Shown here one piece after another: positions 45,974 through 56,470 of a stretch of DNA of 64,000 nt. The translations under genes and the position numbers were made by a program. The notes beneath the pieces were generated by a model. The model was not told the DNA's origin. It did no database searches and saw only the letters and a program-made list of their open reading frames with translations. Numbering within the stretch: position 1 is the stretch's first letter; every line of letters starts with the position of its first letter. Source of the stretch: Isoperla grammatica (taxonomy: Eukaryota; Arthropoda; Insecta; Plecoptera; Perlodidae); the NCBI GenBank assembly GCA_945910005.1, contig OX246740.1:49153353-49217352 (forward strand), in the 5' to 3' direction.

Positions 45974-46085
45974 CAAGTGAGCCCTCTTTGCGGCCACCGG
46001 TCACCACGAGGAGGGGGCTACCTCAACCGGTAGAGTTAATTGTAATTGCAATTGTAAATTGTATTGTAATTGTTAATTGTATTGT
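45974..46085 (-). mobile_element. retroposon fragment
   Basis: On the minus strand, 45974-46008 carries the GGTGACCGGTGGCCGCAAAG motif shared with 21328-21363 and 59617-59655. The adjacent 46030-46085 is an imperfect TAATTG/ATTGTA short-unit repeat. No coding remains. Confidence 0.35.
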
Positions 46086-46897
46086 ATACTTGTAAATAAA
46101 TTAATATATGTACTGACTAAACTTGGCTGCACAACTCTATGTAATAGGGTAACGGAATATTTATCTTCTGAATTATAAGCAAAACACTCTATAATAAAAT
46201 TAACTAAACCTTTCGACGACTGCAAATCCCCATCGCATGTATATAGTTCTTGTACAGTTAATAATGTATATTAATAATAAATACGGTATCTATTTGAAGA
46301 ATTTAGTTCCAAAGTAAAATCTGCACAATATGCAACTAGCTAAAGCTAACTAACTGATTACCTAGACAAAGGTTAATGAGAGATGTACTTGCAACTCACA
46401 AAGTGCTTTGCCTGCTTTTCAAAGTGAAGAGCAAGAATGACTTATATGGCAATTAAACGAAGATGTATTCTGTAACAAAGGTTTAAGATATATAAGCAAG
46501 ACCTGTTGGAAATAGTTTGCAAAAACGAACACAAGCGAAACTTTCGTAATATCGTATACAAAGGAATATAGTTACTTAATCGCACCTAGAAGTGAGTCAG
46601 CTGTTCACAACTGTACTGGCTCGGTGTGTGGTATTTCGGAGATCGGAGATTCGATTCCCAACCCTGTAAATTCCATCGAAATGATTTGCTCTCAGGTTTC
46701 GTCTTTCATATGATGAACGCTTGAATATTTTCTACAAATATCCCTCTTGGACATTCATTACACACACTTGTATTTTACAGCTTGAGTACCTACCCTTATT
46801 TCTACCCTAACCTCTAAAGTACCCAGGGGTCATGGAGAGTATATAATCTCAACTTCTAAAGTTTTGACTAAATGTATGTCGTTAATTTTATGAATAT

Positions 46898-47106
46898 ACA
46901 CCATTTTCAAAATTGGTCTAAGACCCTTAGATAAACCTAATAATGGACCTCTAAACCTTCAATGACAACAATGCACACAGACAAACTATTTTACAAATAT
47001 GATGCCAAGGTTCATTTCGCATTTTTGTGCAGTGTTGTCATTAAAAATTTAAAGGACTGCGATTAACTCTATCTAAGGGTAATAAATCAATTTTGAAAAT
47101 GGTCTA
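46898..47106. mobile_element. palindromic foldback element, second family member
   Basis: Ends CCATTTTCAAAATTGGTCTA and ATCAATTTTGAAAATGGTC are inverted, as are internal blocks (CCTCTAAACCTTCAATGACA against TGTCATTAAAAATTTAAAGG). It shares ends and internal blocks with the outer element at 29946-30577, so the two define a family. No transposase. Confidence 0.75.
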
Positions 47107-47519
47107 TTACAAGATTTGTAATCTAAAGTTGGCTGTTAATAAGTTGTTAGTGTTGATTTCAATTACATTTTTGACGCACCACTTTCTATCGTCAAGCAGG
47201 AAACTTGTTCTGTATTCGGCAGAGGATGAAGGTCGGACATTGACACCGACGCCGTAACGAAAAATGCAACTTTTTATCAGATAAACGATAGTTACGGCCT
47301 CGATTGTGCACACACTGATAATGTCACCACATGTTTTAAGTGCAGAAATTACCTTAGATATAATGATAATTTGTCATATCACACGCCATGAAGCTTGTTA
47401 GCCACCGTGGGTTCTCGTCAGTTATCCATTATTGTCACTCATAACTCAAGGTGCTATCTCAATATCCCCTCCCCCTCATATCTTGCCGACAACTTTCAAT
47501 TTTATCACACTCAAATCGT

Positions 47520-47802
47520 ATTCATAAGTTGCACGTACGTCACATCTGTGCGCATGGCGGCCACATTTGTGAACGTTGCCATGGAGAAACAATTGAAGGC
47601 TGTTGTGTGGTAAAACCTGTTTTTTTTTATATAAAACTGGTATATGTGTCGTAATTTGAGATTTTTTATGTTATTTTACTTTTAAAATTCTAAATTATGC
47701 TTATTTAGTAAATTTGAATGATATTTGCCATTGATCTATGATTTGTTCTTATCAATTGTGTCGCAATCATGGCCGCTGTGACGTCACGTGGGAACTATGA
47801 AT
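47520..47802. mobile_element. candidate MITE with imperfect inverted ends
   Basis: The left ATTCATAAGTTGCACGTACG with TCACA and GCGGCCAC is the imperfect reverse complement of the right end GGCCGCTGTGACGTCACGTG with GGAACTATGAAT. No clear target-site duplication and no coding sequence. The right end contains TGACGTCACGTG. Confidence 0.45.
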
Positions 47803-47939
47803 AGCTTTTTGGACATCATTATTGGCATTACCCATTCACAGGACAATTCTCGTCAATCATTCATTTACTATTCCTTCAATAATCTAACAAGGCGAATTTT
47901 GCTACGTTTTAGTTATAGTTTTAGTCATCTTTGTCTATT

Positions 47940-48072
47940 TTTCATTGTGTAAAATCTTTATCTCTATTATTATATCTAGTTTTTATTTATTTCAGTATGG
48001 GCATTTGCTGTGTTATTCTTATGTTTGGAACTGTGATCTTTTCTGCCAACTCCCAATACATAATAAATAAAT
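47940..48072 (+). mobile_element. possible retroposon 3' end
   Basis: T-rich sequence running into ACATAATAAATAAATACTCC, similar in style to 8090-8391 and 31720-31858. Confidence 0.25.
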
Positions 48073-48590
48073 ACTCCGGTCATGGCGTCTCGTCACGACG
48101 CTAATAGACGCTAATCACAAATACCAACCTAACATTACAAAACAGCTAGAGGATATACATTAGTATTTTTCTATGTACGATTTTAAAATGCGAAACATTG
48201 AAACAGTATAACCAGTACATGAAGCTGTTCCATTAGAAAACATACCCTCAGGATCGTAAAAATATACAAAACGAAACGATAAACCAGTTCGTTTCCACAA
48301 TGTGCACTTATATTTAGATATCAATATTCGATTTGTGTACGTCACATCGTACGCCTAGAGCGATTTAAACTGTATAAACATTTTATATTGTTTCGATTCA
48401 ACAAGGTTTATCAATTCGATGATCGAGAAAAATGTTCGATAACAACGCAAATAAAGAGACCCAACATGCATTTAAAAATACATTATTATTTGATGAGAGA
48501 TAATAAATATTCGTAATCTCTAGAGGTCACCACTGTTTGCCCCCCCCCCCACTTACACTTGTCGTTAATTATTCCAGTTAGTTATCTCAT

Positions 48591-48640
48591 GTTTATGTAA
48601 CGAGACTAATAGAAACGATGGGTGGTCGATTCATGAGTGG
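48591..48640 (+). repeat. dispersed repeat motif, copy 2 of 3
   Basis: GTTTATGTAACGAGACTAAT followed by AGAAACGATGGGTGG matches 21111-21150 and 55631-55676. Confidence 0.6.
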
Positions 48641-48664
48641 ATAGAGCGCCACGTGAGTCTCATA

Positions 48665-48769
48665 CCTGTAACATATAGCGGCACGGTAGATACAGCGCGT
48701 ACGCGTAGTCTTCTCCCTGCAACATATTAGCGGGACGGTATGTACAGTTCGCACGCGTAGTCTTGTCCC
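48665..48769. repeat. 51-bp direct tandem duplication
   Basis: CCTG(T/C)AACATAT....GC(G)G.ACGGTA......ACGCGTAGTCTT occurs at 48665 and 48716 with several substitutions. It is GC-rich for this region. Confidence 0.82.
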
Positions 48770-48779
48770 GGTATCTTAA

Positions 48780-49345
48780 AGGACATATTAGCCTCCTAAA
48801 CTTTGGCTGAGGCAAAGCTGAGAACGCTGCAGGGCATTTTTTTCACTGTACTTATAATAAGTTGTTTGTACAGCCAGTTTTCTTGAAATTGTTGGGTCCG
48901 AACTGTCAAAAAGTAATCAAATGTAATCATTTGTTTGTTGTGTGGACGCTTATTATTTGACTAGATGTTGGGTTTCCACTTTCCAGGATACGTGCGCATT
49001 TTTGAATTTCTGTAATGGCTTCCAGTAATGAATTCGGGGATTTCGTCCCATGTTTGTGCGACTCAGGTAGTAGGGGTGTACATCATTTTGTGAAATGCCA
49101 AGACCGACGAAAGATCGACATCGACTGATTTTCTTGTTCTCAACTAAGCCACGGACCCACTGTTCAAGGGCCAGGTACACAGATAACTGTTAAATATAGG
49201 ATTTATTGGTATGTAATTGTTTTACCACAAGATAAGAAATACACTCTATATTATTAAACAAATCCTATACTTTACTCGACTGTGCACCTAGCTCTAAAAC
49301 TACAGTAAACGAGTATTGTGAAAACAATCAAATAATATAAGATAC
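48780..49345. other. probable intron, nothing recognised
   Basis: AT-rich sequence with no gene or transposon signal I can support. Confidence 0.45.
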
Positions 49346-49350
49346 AGATA

Positions 49351-49490
49351 GATTGATTGATTGATTGATCGTCTTTATTTAAGGCGGGATGAAAAAAAGG
49401 CCAGTGAGCCCTTTACTTCCATCCAACCGGTCATACATTTTGATAATAAACATATGACATGAAATATCACACAATACAAATACAAATTTA
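49351..49490 (-). mobile_element. retroposon 3' end with (TCAA)n tail
   Basis: On the minus strand CCTTAAATAAAGACGATC runs into TCAATCAATCAATC (plus strand 49351-49370). The body carries TGACCGG....AAAGGGCTCACTGGCC at 49401-49433, related to three other sites in the window. Truncated, no coding sequence. Confidence 0.5.
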
Positions 49491-49687
49491 TGGAAACAAT
49501 TAATTGTAATTAAGGTTAGCCATTTAACCATAACATATATCCATTTTGCTGATACAGTTTAATTTAAAGTTAGTGTCAACATTATTAGATAGGTCCTTTT
49601 GTAAATCAGTTTTTATAACTGAATAGGATAAACATAAAATAAATAAATAAATATAATGGAGTGCTTAAATTAACAGAAATTTACAAG

Positions 49688-49688
<1 letters not shown>

Positions 49689-49742
<54 letters not shown>
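49689..49742. repeat. (CA)n microsatellite, about 27 units
   Basis: Perfect CA dinucleotide tandem. Confidence 0.96.
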
Positions 49743-49744
<2 letters not shown>

Positions 49745-49749
49745 CTCTC

Positions 49750-50420
49750 ACCTGTCGTATTTACAAGATTTGTTCCGAGCTTTTAGTCCAGCAATTATCC
49801 ATCACCTACCTTGTTCGTCCACTCGAGAGTCAGTCAGTCCTACATGAATGCTTAATACTTTCATCCTTGATTCATGCGTAAAGGCATCTGCTTTGACGTT
49901 CCATCTTTGTTCGAGACGTAATTCCATTATAAGCTACAGTTTCGTCTCGAAGCGCACAATAACCCAATTAGCAGCAGAAAACAGTCGAGCGTGTTATATA
50001 GATGGTAACTGACGTAGCTAATTGAGCCCTTAACACACAATTCAACGGGTATGAACGTAAGTCATGTGTAGGTATAGTTTCGCTAACACAAACTCAATTA
50101 GTCAATTCAGAGTTTAAGTTTGTCAGGGCGTGTGAGACAGCGCATTCCTCTATGCAGTGGCGTGCGGTGCGAGGAATGTAGGAGGGGGAAATGTGAACTG
50201 AACTATTATGGGGCGGATCTAGGGAAAGTTTGGTTTTAAATTGTGTTATAGTTTTGTGAACAGTAGCTGGCAAGAGAACGTGATATTGTGTGCACTTAAG
50301 CTCCAGTTAGCTTAGTAACTTTAAAGTGCAAGTATAGAATTTGTACTTTGTTGCTTTTGAACAGTTTTGTTACATGCTATATTTAATAAGAGAAATAATT
50401 TTCATAGCATCTAAATAGAG
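49750..50420. other. probable intron, nothing recognised
   Basis: No gene, RNA or transposon end supported. Confidence 0.45.
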
Positions 50421-50425
50421 ATTAT

Positions 50426-50470
50426 TTTTATTTATTTATTTACTAATTCACATTGATCAATACATGTTAT
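50426..50470 (-). mobile_element. possible retroposon 3' tail (TAAA)n
   Basis: ATTTATTTATTTACTAATTC on the plus strand reads as a TAAA-unit tail on the minus strand. It is too short to name a family. Confidence 0.25.
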
Positions 50471-50498
50471 GGATATTCTTAATGTGAATTGTTACAGT

Positions 50499-50744
50499 TA
50501 ATTACATACATTACATTAATTAAAATGTATAACATTAAACTAATTAATTGCACAGCTTATAATAATAGTCAACTGTGCAAATGTTTATAGTGAAATGAGT
50601 ATTTACTTCCGTTCATTTTGTGCTTTTACGTGTTTACTAGTTTCTAATTGTACTAATTAATATTAATTACATTGTTGTTGTATTAATCATTTTTCTAGAC
50701 ATGATAGTTAAATTGTTTTTTCTAAATATATTTGTTTCTAATTA
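50499..50744. promoter_or_regulatory. cluster of six TAATTA homeodomain-type sites
   Basis: TAATTA occurs at 50499, 50517, 50541, 50654, 50664 and 50739. This is several times more than expected even in AT-rich DNA (rough expectation below one). TAATTA is the core bound by many homeodomain proteins. If the Connectin-like gene extends across here, this could be an intronic enhancer. Chance or a low-complexity retroposon UTR are the alternatives. Confidence 0.25.
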
Positions 50745-50759
50745 TAGATCATGATTCCA

Positions 50760-53700
50760 GTGGGCTGATGAATCAATAACATCTATCATATTTTCATATA
50801 TCACGTCTCGATTAGTCTCGTTGCACAAAGGTGATACATTGCTTCTATCAATCATCATTCGAGGCCATTAGCTGACATTACAACTCACAGCCTGATCGTT
50901 CCCTGTTTGCACAACCTTTAGTTGTCGTGGGTGTCAGTCAGTGTGTCATTACTGCTTGCTCAACGCCCCATGTGCACGCATAGTTAGCAATAGACCAATA
51001 GGCGGCTCACCCATCAATCTCTTACTGCTAATAAGAGGCCACTGTATCTCAAAGTCAAATAGACTGATGATGTTCCAACTCCCGACTGCCAGATTTCTTC
51101 GTCAAGTCAATATTTAAGTAGCTAAAGTAGATTTTAAAATGGGGGAGAGAGTCTTGTTTATTCTGGAGCCATGTAGTGATGGAGACGGTAGAAAGGGAAT
51201 CTTTGTTGTAGGTAGTGAAATGTTTAATTAAACTTTGGGAGTTGTGGAGAAGTTCATATTTTAGAGTTGGTTCGTTTTAAAAAATGAGCGTAATTGAGTC
51301 TGGGAATGAATGAATGTTTTAGTTGGGGTCAAATGATTTCCCTTGGATATTAATAGTGCACTTAAGTAAGTACGTTTAATGTCTGCATTATTATGCGCCA
51401 TCACGCGCGCTCCTTGTATGTCTTCATAAATATGTACATAATGATCTTGAAATAACTTTTCTTTATGAAATTTTTTAGATTTAGGGCAGTGTATTGTCTA
51501 AAACAAAATTAAGTTTTTTTTAGTTTGGAATCACACACATACACGTGGGCAGTTAAATTAAGCGGTTAAAATCACTTCAATCATATTCTTAAAGAATATG
51601 CAAGAATGTATTTTATAGGCGTCACTAAAGAAACGTATTACATATTTTGGTAGAAAATCGAGACTAGTTACATTGATATTGGAGTATTTTTCTTTTACGC
51701 GAAATTTAACGAAAACAGTCTTAACTAAATGAAAACGATCTTAAATGTTCGATTCCCTTAATTCTCGTGACGTCACTACCGAGCGATGACGTCAAATCTC
51801 TACTGGACATACAAGAATTAGCAACAATAAAATAATCATCGTACAAATGCCGACTAAAGTTAATTGTTCATAACTTCATTGACTGTTTGCGTTTTGGTGG
51901 GTATACGGCACAGACGACTAACAAACTAATCATTGATGCGACATGGGACAGTGCGGAAGAGGGAGGAGGGGGTGAGGGGAAAGGGGGGGGGGGGGTAGGT
52001 TCTCCCAATTAACCGCGCCCCGAAACTAAACATGCACACACGGGAGTTATTAATAACAACACAATACAAATCAGTTGATCCGAGGCTGATTCAAACAGTG
52101 AAAAACGCCCTGTCGTTGTTTTTTTTTTTTTTTTTACCGCACTCGCCACAAAGACAGAAACAACAAGCGCGAACTCGTGGTTGTGAATTATTAAAACACG
52201 TTCAAAGAGAAATTAGATCGTTTAATTTGCTAGTAAATTGCGTGTAATAGATCAACCGAAATATAAATTACATTATTTTCTAATAAAGCACCGTGGATCA
52301 CGAAGTAGGCATGTTATGACGCATGCGTGTGGCTAGGGCTGTGCTCACGCTAGAAGGGCCCCGGGTAATGGCGACGACGACGCTACGGTGGCGCAACTGT
52401 TGGTCAGTATTGTAACTACTTGAAACTGCATCTAGCTCGGAAAGGGTGAGAATTTAAAAAGTTTCGTTCATATCTTTGAAATGACAATTCAGTACTTAAA
52501 CATTGGAATCATGACTGGATGAATATTATCAGGAGCTAAATATTTTCTCAAAACAGGACTAAATAATATGTATATTACGTACGCTACACCTCATCACAAT
52601 AAATATAAATAAGTACAACACACTAATTTTTTTTTTTTTTAGAATATCTAGTGCCATACATCATTCCGAAATTTGCAAGCGATTTGCGTGGGGGCTCCAG
52701 GTGGCCAAATACCAAATCCCAAATGCCCGGAATGGTACATACATATATGCTTGTAAAAGTTTGTTTTAATATGTAAACAAGTGTGTATGGTTTCTTTTGG
52801 AAAAAACATAAATAAATATTTCTCCAGATCTATGTCTCTTATCTCTGTCAGTGAATAAATAAATATCTATATCTACATCTATCTATCTATATCTCTCTAT
52901 CACTGTCAATGAATCAAGAGCCAGATATTCTTCAAGCAGTTTTTGCGTCCTAACGGAAGTCTTTCGACGTGCGACTAAACGTAGAGTTAAACAGACAATC
53001 GTGTCGGGGTTATGGATGCGTGTCAGCTTCATATAAAATGCGTAAACTGTCACATTTAATTGTGGTCGCGTGGTCGCATGATGGAAACGATATTAACGGA
53101 GAACTTTGACGGTTCTACAAGTATATATGTCCCCTGTATGAGTTTATCTTACTTTGTAGATATGAGACCAGACAAAATTTAAGGCTAATGAGTCTAGTCT
53201 CACGAAATGCAATAAATTTTAATTTTTGTTGCTACTCGAAATCGCAAATCTGAGGCCGTAGCTCACTGTGGATTGGTACGCCCGTTACTGTCAATACATC
53301 TTTCTAATTTAATATTCAGTACAGTATGGTTGTTATTTTGTTAAATTTTGCATTACTAATTATCGATTTAGTAATAACTATACCCTACTGTTTATAATAT
53401 TTGATATACCTATCACTGAGTCAGTAGGGCTTACCAAACTAAAGTGAGCTAGGTCCTCAGGTTTTCGATTTCGAGAAGAATTTTTGAGATAATTTACAAA
53501 AATGAAACTTCAGTGCGATTTTTATATACTGAGAGTATCCCTCAAATCCTTAAGCACAAAACTTTGCTGCTCCATTTACCTATTTATATCCATTCTTCTA
53601 CATCGATAAAAGTACAGGCTTACATCGATTATGAAGATTATTGCTTTTTTTAAGATTTAAATTCATTTTTTTTTAAATTTTTCATTCCAAGCAAAATTCA

Positions 53701-55600
53701 TCATATTAAGTTTATGTATCCTTTCTTGACAAGTGAAAAAAGTTGTGTTAACATCAAAAGCCGCTGGCTGTCTATAAACTGCAAAATGTGTCGTCTCTAT
53801 TTCCTCTGTGAAACATCTTCGCAGAGTCGATAAGACCTGCGCAAACACTTATCATCCCCCTTGAGAGATCTCATCGCATCGCGCACTGTTATTTGTACAC
53901 TGACATTAATATCGCCACCAAACCAATAATACGAATAACTGGATGGTGGCTTCAGTTTGTGTCAACCAATATATCTACGCTGACGCACCGGCGCCCTTTA
54001 TGCTTGTCTTTATATATTAGTTATTGTCAAATGATGGCCATCATTTAACTGTGTTCGGACATTTCAGACAGCTGTTTCGTCTTTTCTATTTTAGCGTTTC
54101 ACTCAGGTTGTTATGAGATTGTAACTTGGTAAAAAACGGTAAAAACTTCACTTGTAATTATATCTATCTTATATAAATACAAGGGTATATCTTTTTTTTA
54201 TATATTATCAATATTATGTTTCTTGTAAGTCATAAGTTCTCATAACCAAAGCAACGAAGCAACATTTGCATTTGATTTATATAAATTTGTAAGTATTATT
54301 ATGTATGAGAGCATAATATACATGTAGTGTTTGATTTCTTATGTTTTTCTCGGATTTTATGAATGCCATGAACTTATTAAATTAAGAAATATTGCTATCA
54401 AATTATGTTAACATTTCAAGATACTAATCTTATTTCTTGAGATTTTGTCGATCTCAAAAATAAATACTGTAGCACCATTTCCAATTGGTGTGTTTTCATT
54501 AGCGAAAGTGTAAACAGTTGTCTACTCTCATAATCTAGCACGGCGAACGTATGTAAGCATTGATGATTGAGCTGTGAATCATGGAGACTTATCGACACTC
54601 TCAGAATGATCTACAGTGGACTCTTAACAATCATTGATTCCCGTATTTCTTTTCATTGACGATCCGTTGCCGACCGACCCGCTGAGGTTGTTGACGGTGG
54701 GAACTATAATTCTCCGAGGCCCCCGAACTCATTAAAATGTAGATCGTAAAACTTCGTAAGTTCACTAGTACAGTCACCGTGGAAAGTCGGTGACGTTAAT
54801 TTGTACGGAAGTTTTTTGTCTTGTTTATTTAAGTCACGATATCAGTACGGCCTAAGTGGGCCCAAGTTCTAAATTCCAATATTTCCCCACCACCTTAACC
54901 CATGTTTTAAACTTTTAAGATATTCTGTAAAAGCCATGCAGGTACATTAGCTTTCTTTTAAACTCTTCACTTTCTTTCTTATATTGTTTACATACACGTA
55001 ACTTCATATTAGTCCGTGTTCTGATTTAAAACAGCTCATATACACACATTATCTTTCAAGATAACCACGCAAACGACATAAATATACCTCATCTTTTAAA
55101 ACGGTTGAATTAATAAACCCAATCATGATCTGGGGTAGAACAGTTCTAAGGCAACCCTACCTGTCATACGAACAAGCCGTGCATATTTTACAACCTGCAA
55201 GTTTACTGTGCAACTTTTATCCTGGCTTTATTTATCGTGTTATAAATTTTATCACCACCATTTCCATGATGAACGTTCTCTATTTCTTTGATACGTCCTA
55301 CCGTGATTAAATTAATAAGAAATAAAAGCTTTATAGTGTTCTGAGTGTCAGCTGTGATGAATGACGCTGAGTATTTTGTCACGCCATCCACAGAGTTGCT
55401 AGATTTTCATCAAACACCTCGGGCGGATCTTGAGTGGCGGACGGGTTATACATTGAGGCTGAGCGGAGTTTTGAGTGTAATGGAGACCCAGACCTATCAC
55501 AAAATGAGACACAAGTCAGATTTACAACATTAGTTTTCAAGTATTTAATCTCTGCCTTCTGGGGACATTATATTATTACCGGATCGTTACTACGAACTTT
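50760..55600. other. probable intron, no gene recognised
   Basis: AT-rich. Contains poly-G 51983-51995, two perfect TGACGTCA CRE-type sites 19 bp apart (51768-51775, 51787-51794), poly-T at 52121-52134, a TCTATC run at 52866-52900 and a possible tRNA-like A-box patch at 53255. No exon. Confidence 0.45.
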
Positions 55601-55630
55601 AGATGATAGTTGAGGTTTTACGGCTCATAC

Positions 55631-55790
55631 TTTTGCAACGAGGCTAATCGAGACGATGAGTGGATGATTATGAGGATGAAAAAACGTCACATAACACCCA
55701 TGCCCAGGCCAAGATTCGAACCTGGAACGCAGCGACCGCGGTTTACTAGACCAACGCCTAATCGACCTCGGCCAACTGCGCCGGCTATTA
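55631..55790 (-). mobile_element. tRNA-derived SINE candidate
   Basis: On the minus strand GCGCAGTTGGCCGAGG (A-box region) is followed by an arm resembling an anticodon stem and by CAGGTTCGAATCTTGGCC (B box with pairing T-arm) at about 55708-55726. A tail of about 75 bp follows, ending CATCGTCTCGATTAGCC and TCGTTGCAAAAG. The tail is shared with 21111-21150 and 48591-48640. A tRNA-like head plus a dispersed tail fits a SINE better than a functional tRNA; the anticodon stem is poorly paired. The short plus-strand frame across it is not a gene. Confidence 0.6.
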
Positions 55791-56391
55791 CGAACTTAAA
55801 GATTGTTCGTAGATTAAAATTGTTTTTAAATGATTTCTTTCTACACGTGCTTGAATTTTGAGTGAACTGTTTCGTAAATTTAGACTCATGTTACTCGGAT
55901 TTAAAAGTAGTTCCAAGAAGAGAAAATGTAAATGATAATATAGAGAGGAAACTATAGCGTAATGTCAATAAAACTTAGTACCTACGTTTCTAAAAAGCAC
56001 TCTATTTAAAAAAATACAAGTTTCTGTAAGATTACAATATAAAATGTTCCTTCAAAACATTTCATGTAAATCTTCCAAACATCATACATGCCATGTAAAC
56101 TTCGTTAAAATTGAGAAGGCACAGTTTTTATCTCAAACTAAAATATTCATTGAACATAACTTGTGCAGTGTTTCACCCAGAGAATCACGTTCTGAGAAGA
56201 TATTGGTACTTTTACTTATTAATGTTAAAGTTTAACTTGTTGTTTATTTAACGTTTATCGTATTCAGTTTTCAAACTGATTTACAAAGGAGGACAATAAA
56301 TACAACTACACCATGTAAGGCATATTTTAATGGATTCTTGCCAAAATGACTACACAACTTAAGGCATTACTAAAAAAATTAAAAATTTTGA

Positions 56392-56470
56392 AATGTAATG
56401 TAATGTAATGTTTCTTTATTTAAGGTTTGAGTTTTCACTCTTTATAACCTAAATTTACATGTTACATTTT
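56392..56470 (-). mobile_element. retroposon 3' end with (CATTA)n tail
   Basis: On the minus strand CCTTAAATAAAGAAACATTA runs into a CATTA tandem (plus strand 56392-56410). The pre-tail CCTTAAATAAAGA is the same as at 49372, which indicates related elements with different tail units. Confidence 0.5.

Noticed and set aside
55700..55790. Functional tRNA gene
   Set aside because: The anticodon stem is poorly paired and the sequence continues into a dispersed repeat tail, which fits a SINE better.
55610..55861. 83-codon frame rich in Pro and Arg
   Set aside because: It is the tRNA-like SINE read in the opposite direction.
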